Source of the DNA: an uncultured bacterium
Lineage (GTDB): Bacteria; Verrucomicrobiota; Kiritimatiellia; RFP12; CAIWXQ01
DNA: 52,939 bases
Assembly (NCBI GenBank): GCA_903861045.1
Contig: CAIOST010000030.1
Location: 1 to 52,939 of the forward strand
Direction: 5' to 3'
Positions 34,017 through 40,974 of the stretch are shown here, one piece after another. Under the pieces are notes generated by a model. The model searched no databases, was not told the DNA's origin, and worked only from the letters and a program-made list of their open reading frames with translations. The translations under genes and the position numbers were made by a program. Positions within the stretch are counted from its first letter, which is position 1. The number at the start of each line of letters is the position of its first letter.

Positions 34017-34103
34017 CCCATGGTTCGTGCCCGCATACCTCGCCCGGAACAATCCGGTCTGGAGCCGCGGTGTCATGTGGGGGCAGCATGGTAGAAGCGG
34101 GGG

Positions 34104-34165
34104 GTGTGAATTGGTCATGCCGGCGCGGGGTTGACCAACCTTCCATTCTTCCAACTCCCGCAGTT
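34104..34165 (+). repeat. Partial third copy of the ~200-bp repeat
   Basis: GTGTGAATTGGTCATGCCGG and the following CGCGGGGTTG, then CTTCC units ending CCCGCAGTTTGGGGA, match the right-hand third of the element at 11751-11948. The left inverted terminus is missing. Confidence 0.65.
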
Positions 34166-34202
34166 TGGGGACCGCCACCCGCGGCTTTGAGCCAGACCGG
34201 TC

Positions 34203-34240
34203 AAAGACAAAGTAGGGTGCGCAAGCCATACTTTGTCTTT
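34203..34240. other. 12-bp inverted repeat at the 3' end of the GH28 gene
   Basis: AAAGACAAAGTA (34203-34214) and TACTTTGTCTTT (34229-34240) form a perfect stem just after the GH28 stop codon. It could protect or terminate the transcript. The same GACAAAGTAG arm is used in a longer hairpin at 35828-35913 and appears near 15604. Confidence 0.6.
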
Positions 34241-34245
34241 CTACT

Positions 34246-35628
34246 TTATCTTTCTACTTCATCTGGCGCGACGTTCCGATTCAAAGCCGGTTGCCCGTTC
34301 ATCTGGATCGTCGCGGATCGCCCCCCCAAAGCGGTGACGTTATGGAAATGCGCGTGCGTGACGTGGTGACAGGCGATCGCCGGGCGATTATCCGGCGCCG
34401 CTGTCTCCAGCACACTATTGGTGACCGTCAGCCCCGCGATATGTTCCGCATAGATCCCGTGGCAGGGAACCGTCGTTTTGAAACATTCGTATTCGGGCCA
34501 CCAGCCCGCCAGACGAGCCGGGTCAAGATCCGGCAGCTTCTCCGGGTTGGGCGCCAACGTCCAGCCGCCACCCGTCTGCAAACGGATCTGATCCAGCACA
34601 ATATCCTGAACCGCATGCTCCGGATGTCCCACCAAGACCAGCGCCGAGTCCTTGCCGCACATCCTGGAGTCTGCCGTGATGTTGCTGAATACGAGGCCGC
34701 GGATAGACCCCACCGGCGCGAGCTGCTCAGGAGCATCGACGCAGGCCCGTTGCCGGCACAGCGTCAGGAATACCGGTCGCGGGACATTCACCATGATCAG
34801 ATTGCTGAAGATCATGTTGCGCATGTCCGCACCCTCGCACATCTGGATCTTGAGGCCGGAATCATCGATATCCCTGAAGATACAGTTGTTGACCGCCACA
34901 TTCTCGAAGTCCCCGCGCGAAAGCAGGCCAATCCGAATCCCGGCCCACTTGCTGGAGAAAATGCAGTTGCTGATGGTGACGTTGCAGCAGGGTGCATCCG
35001 GTCTGGATGTCTGCAGGCAGATGGAATCGTCGCTGGTATCAAACGAGCAGTTGCTAACCCGCACATCCCGGCAGCCGTCAAAATCCAGCCCGTCGCCATT
35101 GGTATTGACGCGGCTACGAATGGTGACCCCGTCAACCGCAATATCGGAGCAATAGAGCCATGCCGACGTCCAGCTCGCCGGGTTCTGCAGCGTAATGTCG
35201 CGCACCCGGATACGGCTACACGCAAGAAAGCGCATCAACATCGGGCGACGTTTCTGCGGATCGGCAGGGTTGGCAAAGGCATCCTGGCCGCCCTGGCCAT
35301 CAATGACGCCGTTGCCTTCTATCGTAATGCCGGTGGCGTTCCTGGCAAAGATGAGGCAGCGATCCATGTGGGGCTCGTTCTTGTACATGTTCTTGTGCGT
35401 ATCGTCCGCGTAGTCTTCCATCCTGCTGCTGCCCAGCAGCGTTGCGCCATTGGCCACATGCAAGGTCACGTAGTCCTTCAGGTATAGGGTGCCTGTAAGG
35501 TAGCTGCCAGCCTGAATCAGCACACCTGCGTGTCTGTCCCGACTGCACGTGTCGATGGCCTCTTGAATCGCCCGTGTGTTGAGGGTCTTGCCATCCGGGA
35601 CCGCGCCGAACTGTCTAATATCAAGCAT
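34246..35628 (-). CDS. GH28 polygalacturonase-like enzyme, no signal peptide
   Basis: A 460-residue parallel beta-helix protein opening with the typical LDIRQFGAVPDGKTLNTRAI. GH28 landmarks: NGDGLDFD with Asp179, and DTSDDSICL with Asp200/Asp201, the presumed catalytic acids. The usual GHG motif is replaced by SKWAGIRIG, and the RIK motif is not evident. This variation is seen in GH28-like proteins of PVC bacteria and may signal a different substrate (rhamnogalacturonan or unsaturated fragments). The absence of a signal peptide suggests it acts on imported oligosaccharides or that the annotated start is downstream of the true one. It points away from the ATPase gene. Confidence 0.85.
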   Translation of the reverse strand: MLDIRQFGAVPDGKTLNTRAIQEAIDTCSRDRHAGVLIQAGSYLTGTLYLKDYVTLHVANGATLLGSSRMEDYADDTHKNMYKNEPHMDRCLIFARNATGITIEGNGVIDGQGGQDAFANPADPQKRRPMLMRFLACSRIRVRDITLQNPASWTSAWLYCSDIAVDGVTIRSRVNTNGDGLDFDGCRDVRVSNCSFDTSDDSICLQTSRPDAPCCNVTISNCIFSSKWAGIRIGLLSRGDFENVAVNNCIFRDIDDSGLKIQMCEGADMRNMIFSNLIMVNVPRPVFLTLCRQRACVDAPEQLAPVGSIRGLVFSNITADSRMCGKDSALVLVGHPEHAVQDIVLDQIRLQTGGGWTLAPNPEKLPDLDPARLAGWWPEYECFKTTVPCHGIYAEHIAGLTVTNSVLETAAPDNRPAIACHHVTHAHFHNVTALGGRSATIQMNGQPALNRNVAPDEVER

Positions 35629-35983
35629 ATTGGCAAAACATCGCGCTGCGGTTCAGCCCGCTCGGCCTCGGCCCGCACGGGTCGAAAGTATGCCGGCATC
35701 GGACTGACGCAGCGATGTCAAGGGGGGGAAGCATGACAGACGCGGGGAGCAGCGTCAAGATCACCGCGACAGGATCACCATCATCAAACCTACCTTTTAG
35801 ATCGCGGATTTGGGCCAGACCGGCCAGAGACAAAGTAGAAAGATGAAGAGGGAAGACGAAGGATGGCTGTCGCACCCTACTTTGTCTTTTCTCTTCATCT
35901 TTCTACTTTGTCTTCCACCCCAATCTCCCGTCCCGGCGACCCAAGGTGCGGGGGACGGCGCCATAAGTAGAATTGCTGTCTGC
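35629..35983. other. Intergenic region with a long hairpin
   Basis: Between the divergent GH28 and ATPase genes. The main structure is the 23-bp inverted repeat at 35828-35913. Nothing else is recognised until the ATPase promoter. Confidence 0.6.
35828..35913. repeat. 23-bp perfect inverted repeat, 40-bp loop
   Basis: The arm at 35828-35850 starts AGACAAAGTAGAAAGATGAA and its exact complement is at 35891-35913. The loop contains a partial extra copy of the complement (TACTTTGTCTTTTC). It is related to the shorter hairpin at 34203-34240. Confidence 0.8.
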
Positions 35984-36037
35984 TTGACGTAACCCATTAT
36001 AATGTGCATATTATGCGCTACATAACCCCTTATAAGG
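35984..36037 (+). promoter_or_regulatory. Promoter with two 15-bp direct operator copies
   Basis: TAACCC[A/C]TTATAA[T/G]G occurs at 35990-36004 and 36023-36037, exactly 33 bp apart (about three helical turns). Each contains a palindrome (CATTATAATG; CCTTATAAGG). Between them is a -10-like TATTAT (36009-36014), with TTGACG upstream at 35984. The second copy covers the ribosome-binding site AAGGAG, so bound protein would block both promoter and start region. Confidence 0.65.
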
Positions 36038-36043
36038 AGCATT

Positions 36044-37411
36044 ATGAACCGGAGCGCGTTTGCCCATCTCAAGGAATGGAAGCAGCGGCAGAAGAGGAAA
36101 CCGCTCGTGTTGCGCGGCGCGCGCCAAGTCGGCAAATCGTATCTGGTTGAGGCGTTCGCGAAGCGCGAATTCGCGGTCGGGTTGACCGTCAATGCTGATC
36201 GGGATCGCGCGTTTCTGCGGAGAATCGTCCACGAACCGCCCTCCCGGATGGTGCAATTGCTGGAACTGGAGTACGGCCAGCGGATCATTCCCGGAAAGAC
36301 ACTGCTCTTCTTCGATGAAATACAGGCGGTTCCTGAGTTTCTGGCGCGGCTCAGGTATTTTTACGAGGAGCTTCCCGGCCTCCATGTCATTGCGGCCGGT
36401 TCGCTGTTGGATTTTGTCCTGGAAGAGCATTCGTTCTCCATGCCCGTCGGGCGCATCGAATACATGCACTTAGGCCCCATGACGTTCGGCGAGTTTCTCG
36501 ACGCGACCGGAAATGAGCGCTGGTCCGCGTTTCTCAGTGCTTTTGGATGCCGGGAGATTATGCCGGACACCGCACACCAGGCGCTCGTGCGGCTGTTCCG
36601 CACGTTCCTGGCGCTGGGCGGAATGCCCGAGGCGATCGAGACGTATGCCCGCACGCTTTCACTGCTGGAGGCAGACTGCGTCAAGGAGTCTATCCTCGGG
36701 ACGCTTCGTGACGATTTCACCAAGTATGGGCGGCGAGTAAACCATGATCGCCTCCTCACGATGTTCGGGCGATTGCCGGGCATGGTCGGACAGCGCTTCA
36801 AGTTTGCGAACGTCTCGCGGGAGGACTCCTCTCGGGAACTGGCCCGTTGTTTGCGTCTTTTGGAACTCGCCCGGCTTGTCTACAGAGTCAGGCAATCTTC
36901 GTGTGCGGGTCTGCCGCTTGGGGCAGGAGCAAAGGATGAGGCCTTCAAAGTGCTATTGCTCGACTGCGGTCTTCTGCTTCATGCCTGCGGCTTGAGGGCC
37001 GCCGACGTGGAACGTGAACCGGATCTGATGCTGGTGAATGCCGGCGCCGCAGTCGAACAGGTTGTCGGGCAACATCTGCTTCACGCGCGCCCTTTCTGGG
37101 AGGAGCCCGAACTGTTCTACTGGGCGCGTGAAAAGCCGACGTCTGCGGCAGAGGTGGACTATGTCATCGTCCGCCGCGGACGTATCGTGCCGGTGGAGGT
37201 CAAAGCCGGGAAGACGGGGCGGTTACGCTCGTTGTGGCAGTTCGTGGCCGAAAAGGATGCGCGGCTGGCCCTACGCTTTAACGCCGACAAACCCTCCCTC
37301 CTAGAGGTCACCGACACGATGCATGACGGCATCCGCATATCCTATCGCCTTCTCTCCTTACCATTGTATCTGATCGACCACGCGAACCGGTTGGTCGACG
37401 AAGCGACATAG
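36044..37411 (+). CDS. AAA_14-domain ATPase with DUF4143 C-terminus
   Basis: A 455-residue protein of the widespread ATPase family of uncertain function. Walker A GARQVGKS is at residues 25-32, Walker B LLFFDE at 87-92, and AAGSLLDF (sensor region) near residue 111. The C-terminal DUF4143 part ends in a PD-(D/E)xK-like segment (AEVDYVIVRRG-RIVPVEVKAG), suggesting a nuclease-like fold. AAGGAG lies 4 bases before the ATG. Family members are often solitary, mobile between genomes and suspected of roles in stress or defence. Here it stands alone with a repeated operator, which suggests autoregulation. The sequence looks intact. Confidence 0.9.
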   Translation: MNRSAFAHLKEWKQRQKRKPLVLRGARQVGKSYLVEAFAKREFAVGLTVNADRDRAFLRRIVHEPPSRMVQLLELEYGQRIIPGKTLLFFDEIQAVPEFLARLRYFYEELPGLHVIAAGSLLDFVLEEHSFSMPVGRIEYMHLGPMTFGEFLDATGNERWSAFLSAFGCREIMPDTAHQALVRLFRTFLALGGMPEAIETYARTLSLLEADCVKESILGTLRDDFTKYGRRVNHDRLLTMFGRLPGMVGQRFKFANVSREDSSRELARCLRLLELARLVYRVRQSSCAGLPLGAGAKDEAFKVLLLDCGLLLHACGLRAADVEREPDLMLVNAGAAVEQVVGQHLLHARPFWEEPELFYWAREKPTSAAEVDYVIVRRGRIVPVEVKAGKTGRLRSLWQFVAEKDARLALRFNADKPSLLEVTDTMHDGIRISYRLLSLPLYLIDHANRLVDEAT

Positions 37412-37444
37412 TCCATGAATGACGCGACCAAACCAGCCGTGCGG

Positions 37445-37506
37445 GCGGCAACTACAGCCACGCCAGCCCGAGGTCGCGTCTCATGTGACTGGTACTATCG
37501 CCGCCA
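37445..37506. repeat. 62-bp direct repeat, left copy
   Basis: This stretch, covering the last 50 or so bases of the minus-strand glycosidase gene, recurs at 39954-40015 with about six differences. The shared part includes GAGGTCGCGT and CATGTGACTGGT. The two copies flank the whole gene 37452-39914. Confidence 0.8.
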
Positions 37507-39914
37507 GCGGCTCGTGCTTCGTACCTGTCCATCGCCACCGCGAGGATGCCGAACTGATCCGAAAGAATCCCCTCATACCCGCTGTACGCGCCGTCGCGGC
37601 GGCGCCATTCCGCGCCGCTGCCCTGGCCACCGAAGGCGTGGCCGTCCGCCAGCGACGAGCACAGTTGATTGAGCAGTTCGTCTGCTTCCTTCACGAGGCC
37701 GACCTTGTACATGGCACCGACAAAATGCCTGGCCTGAGAGTGCGTCAGCCCCCCATTCTCGAAAACGCCGGGCCTTTGCAGTGTCGTGGTCATGTCCGCA
37801 TAGGGGACGGGCTCCAGGTTTCCAGGCAATCCCATACGGCAATCGAGGCGCTGTTTGCGCAGCGCCTTCCAGAGCCGGGTGATGATGGTGCGCGCCAACT
37901 TGCCCTCCACCAAACCGCCGTCCACCGCCGCACCGGCCACGTACAGGAAGGCGTAATCGTGCAGCTTCCCCTCGGCGCACTTCCACCCGGCAATCCGGCC
38001 GGTCGCGGGATTGAGGAAGGTCTTCAGGTAGTTCGCCTTCATCGTATCGGCCCACGCATCAAGCCCTGCCGCGAGATCGGGCTGGCCGAAACGCGGCAAA
38101 TCCGCCGCCAGCAGCCGCAGGGCCGGATACAGGATGGCATTCGAAAACGCGTCTTTCCAGCCGAACGACAACTGATCGAACCACTGCGTGCTCCAGTGGT
38201 GCTCGCCGCTGACGCCCCGCCGATACTTGCTCTCGATCAGTCCGTCGCCGTCCAGGTCGCGGGCCCGCATGCGCGCCAGCTCGCCCGCGATCGCGGCGGC
38301 ATGACGGTTCAGCCAGTCCGTCGAGCCGGTCGCATGCAGGTAGTCGGCGATGGCCCGGAGTACGGCGGCCCCGGTTTGCAGGTACTCGTCTTCCATGTAG
38401 TGGGCATCGCCGTTCACATTGACACGCCCGGAGCCGTAGGAGGGGCCGCCGTCCAAATGCCGGTCGAGCGTGTCGCGGAGCAGGTCTTTGGCGTCAAGCT
38501 CCGGCAGCAGCCGCCCGAGGCGCGTGGCTTCCGCGGACCAGCAGTCCGCGCAGATGACGGCGTGGATGGAGTTGCCGTTGTTGCTGAAGGTCGCGGTGTC
38601 CGCGCGATAGGTCATGCCCGTGACCGCACAGCGGTTGAGGGCGCGACGAACCGCTACTGGCGTGCCTTTGCGCACCCGACACTGGAACGGATGCACCGCC
38701 AACTCGATGTCGGCGCGGTGTCGGCCCGGCAGCAGCAGGTAGTCGCCGAGCGATTGCGCTTCCTCGCCCAGCTTCAATTCGAACGAGTTGGTTCCTGCCG
38801 TGTGAAACGCGTCGGAACGGCACAGAACGGAGGATTGCGAGGTGCCGATACGGAACGTCCCGTGGCCCGGCGCATGCAGCAGGACGGGCAGGCGCATGAG
38901 CCCCACTTCCCCCTCGCGGGTGATGTTACCCAGAACCGCGCAGGCGGCCGCGCGGCTGTTCAGGCACGTGTGCCAGATGCCGCTATGCCATGTTCGCAAC
39001 GCCCTTTGGCCGCGCCTTTCGGCCGAGAAGAGCAGACGATCCGGCAGGACTTCCCAACGCAGGTCATAGCGCTGCCCGACCGCGGGGAACGAAATCGTGT
39101 ACGTCACCACGTTACCGCGCACACTCGTCTCGCCTTTTCCGGCAAACCAAAGGAGACTGCTCTGTGGTGCCATGCCCACCGGATGCAAGCGCAGCCCCTG
39201 AAACTGGTTGTCCACCAGTTTCGTTGTCGGCGATTCCCAAGCCGTTGAGTTGAGCAGGGAGACATGGTGGATGAGATTCACGCCCGTCCGCCCCTGCGCC
39301 TCGTCATCCAGCGCGAGATAGGAGAAGCCGGGCCGACCCAGATGAAAGCCGACCTCCAGCGAAGCGGTCTGGTAACGGATTTCGCCGGGGAGGTTCATGG
39401 CCCGCACGCCACGCGGACAGCGGCGGAGATCGACGTCGCCGATGTTCAGCACGGAATCCGCCGGCCAGTGCAGCGGCGGGGCCTCGCCCTCGACCAGGAG
39501 GCCGCCGCTGGCCAGGTTCCAGGGCGTCCACCCTTTGTCCACCGAGCAACCGCGTGCCTCGATCAGCAGGGACGCGCTCTCCAGGTTGTCGAGTTCGAAC
39601 CAGTGGACATCCGGCGTGCTTCCCTGCCCAGGATCCGGCAGCTCCCTGTGTCGCAGAACGGTCTCCCAAGCCTGGCCCCGCCAGGCATGCACCGCGATGG
39701 AGGTTGGCCAGTCGCGCACACTCAAGCCACCGCACTTGCAGTAACTGTTCGCCACGGCGCGAACCCCCACCCGTTGGAACCGGCAAGGCTCCGGCAGGCG
39801 CACAATTCCCGCATGAATAATCCGCTTCGCCGGCCAGTCGCTCTCCTCGGCCGTGGGTGTCGTCCACAACGCGCGCGTCGCGGCCCAGGTACTCTTTTCA
39901 ACGAATTCGATCAT
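37452..39914 (-). CDS. Six-hairpin glycosidase-like enzyme with borrowed C-terminal tail
   Basis: An 820-residue protein from the ATG at 39914 behind AAGGAGG; no signal peptide. The N-terminal 160 residues read as a galactose-binding-like domain (WFELDNLESASLLIEARG). A beta-sandwich follows (YDLRWEVLPDRLLFSAERRG), then an (alpha/alpha)6 barrel with HAVICADCWSAEATRLGRLL, MEDEYLQTGAAVLRAIADYL, QLSFGWKDAFSNAIL and ENGGLTHSQARHFVGAMYKVG. The final residues GGDSTSHMRRDLGLAWL do not belong to this fold. They are nearly identical to part of the adjacent broken GH43-like gene and come from the 62-bp repeat, so the original C-terminus was replaced. Function is probably alpha- or beta-glycosidase; the specificity is unknown. 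Confidence 0.75.
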   Translation of the reverse strand: MIEFVEKSTWAATRALWTTPTAEESDWPAKRIIHAGIVRLPEPCRFQRVGVRAVANSYCKCGGLSVRDWPTSIAVHAWRGQAWETVLRHRELPDPGQGSTPDVHWFELDNLESASLLIEARGCSVDKGWTPWNLASGGLLVEGEAPPLHWPADSVLNIGDVDLRRCPRGVRAMNLPGEIRYQTASLEVGFHLGRPGFSYLALDDEAQGRTGVNLIHHVSLLNSTAWESPTTKLVDNQFQGLRLHPVGMAPQSSLLWFAGKGETSVRGNVVTYTISFPAVGQRYDLRWEVLPDRLLFSAERRGQRALRTWHSGIWHTCLNSRAAACAVLGNITREGEVGLMRLPVLLHAPGHGTFRIGTSQSSVLCRSDAFHTAGTNSFELKLGEEAQSLGDYLLLPGRHRADIELAVHPFQCRVRKGTPVAVRRALNRCAVTGMTYRADTATFSNNGNSIHAVICADCWSAEATRLGRLLPELDAKDLLRDTLDRHLDGGPSYGSGRVNVNGDAHYMEDEYLQTGAAVLRAIADYLHATGSTDWLNRHAAAIAGELARMRARDLDGDGLIESKYRRGVSGEHHWSTQWFDQLSFGWKDAFSNAILYPALRLLAADLPRFGQPDLAAGLDAWADTMKANYLKTFLNPATGRIAGWKCAEGKLHDYAFLYVAGAAVDGGLVEGKLARTIITRLWKALRKQRLDCRMGLPGNLEPVPYADMTTTLQRPGVFENGGLTHSQARHFVGAMYKVGLVKEADELLNQLCSSLADGHAFGGQGSGAEWRRRDGAYSGYEGILSDQFGILAVAMDRYEARAAGGDSTSHMRRDLGLAWL

Positions 39915-39933
39915 GCTACCCTCCTTTGTAGAA

Positions 39934-40513
39934 TCATTGTTTGGGCGGCGAGAGCGGCAACTCCAGCCACGCGAGCCCGAGGTCGCGTCCCATGTGACTG
40001 GTGCTATCGCCACCGGGGGCATCATAGAAGATGGCCAGACGTTTGCCGACGACGATTACCGACGGCATTCCAATGCATTTCTTCGACCACGTGCAGTTGC
40101 TTCCATCCAGCACCACGGCCTTATCTTTTGCGTTCCATCGGTTCAGGTCCTTGGACCAATACACCCAGACCGCGTCGGTGTACTCGCCATTATGATTATC
40201 CAAGCCGATGTGATTGGTAAACAGGAACCACGTCTGGTTTGCCGAAGTCCAAGACGGTCCCCTTCTTCTCCCAGGTCTTCATATCCTTGCTGGTGGCCTG
40301 GCACGCCAGCCACCCCTTGGGTCCGGCGCCGTCGTAGAAGAGGTGATAAACGCCATGCTCCTCAAAAATCAGCGCTTCCCGCGCGCCGAGCATGTCGCAC
40401 CGGTCCGGCCCGTCGCCATGCCGCAGAACCACGCCCTGGTCGTGCGCCTCCATCCTAAGCTTCGCGGACGGTCGCCCATCCGGGTAGGTAGTTTCTTGCT
40501 CAGTCCTGCTCAT
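39934..40513 (-). pseudogene. GH43-like five-bladed propeller gene, frameshifted and shortened
   Basis: The ATG at 40513 has AAAGGA upstream. The first part (AHDQGVVLRHGDGPD, EHGVYHLFYDGAGPKGW, LKTWEKKG-like text) is the usual start of GH43/GH32-type propellers. At about 40240 the frame must change by one to continue with QTWFLFTNHIGLDNHNGEY, DAVWVYWSKDLNRWN, WSKKCIGMPSVIVVGKRLAI and the end SPPKQ. Even with the shift repaired the product is only about 190 residues, against 300 or more for the family, so the middle blades are missing too. Non-functional as it stands. A 37-bp leader element sits 70 bases upstream of its start. Confidence 0.75.
39954..40015. repeat. 62-bp direct repeat, right copy
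   Basis: Lies inside the GH43-like pseudogene, in its natural context (it encodes GGDSTSHMGRDLGLAWL). This identifies it as the source of the copy at 37445-37506. Confidence 0.8.
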
Positions 40514-40582
40514 CGCAAGGTCCTTTCGCCCGTCTTGTTCTGCTGAAACGGTTTCATGAGTCACCCTTTCTTCCTGCCATTC

Positions 40583-40619
40583 CGGTTGACGACTACGGCG
40601 ACGATTACGGTGGACGATT
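40583..40619 (-). promoter_or_regulatory. 37-bp leader element, second copy
   Basis: Exact reverse complement of 16091-16127. Read in the direction of its downstream gene, it has the same orientation as the first copy and lies in the 5' leader of the GH43-like gene. That suggests a shared control element rather than a random repeat. Confidence 0.75.
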
Positions 40620-40694
40620 GGGATTCTCTCCACCCTGTCGCGCCGTAGCCCAATGGGCGATGGCGGATCGTTATCCGTTCTCGTCGCCCGCTCT

Positions 40695-40970
40695 CGTTCA
40701 CCGAGTCTTCCATACTTTGTCTGGCGCTGCTCGATCTGTCGCAGGATATCTGGATGCGCCCCCGCCGGTTTGTATCCCCAGCCACTGTCTTCAATGCGCG
40801 CGTTTCACTCCTGTGCCGGAATGAAGACCATCTTCCACGTGGCCGCTTCGATTCTGCCGTCTTTGCTCCTCAATGTCAGGTCCACATTCCGTGATCCAGG
40901 CGACGGGCCAACCGGGATACGCCAAGCCTGCCATGTCGTACGAACAGGCAGGGGCGTGTCCGCTTGATTA
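40695..40970 (-). pseudogene. C-terminal fragments of lost genes
   Basis: Immediately after the stop of the upstream gene (40975) an open minus-strand frame reads TPLPVRTTWQAWRIPVG, then NVDLTLRSKDGRIEAATWKM, and ends FIPAQE at the TGA at 40805. It looks like the last beta-strands of a secreted protein, with no start codon. A second stretch in another frame (about 40804 to 40695: ARIEDSGWGYKPAGAHPDIL, RQIEQRQTKYG) also looks coding. Neither family is recognised. Together they indicate that at least one gene was deleted here, leaving its 3' end. Confidence 0.45.
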
Positions 40971-40974
40971 GGCT

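Larger units (their letters stand above)
33800..34245. other. Gene-free region with dispersed repeats
   Basis: After the GH36 stop codon there is a short direct repeat (GTCATCTTG, about 33808 and 33825). A composite repeat shared with 49.8-50.1 kb follows, then the right-hand part of the ~200-bp element, then a hairpin at 34203-34240. No coding frame is convincing. Confidence 0.6.

Noticed and set aside
34291-35487. Long plus-strand frame opposite the GH28 gene
   Set aside because: The minus-strand product has clear GH28 motifs along its whole length; the plus-strand translation has none.
37419-39248. Long plus-strand frame opposite a six-hairpin gene
   Set aside because: Antisense shadow; the minus-strand protein has recognisable barrel motifs and a proper ribosome-binding site.
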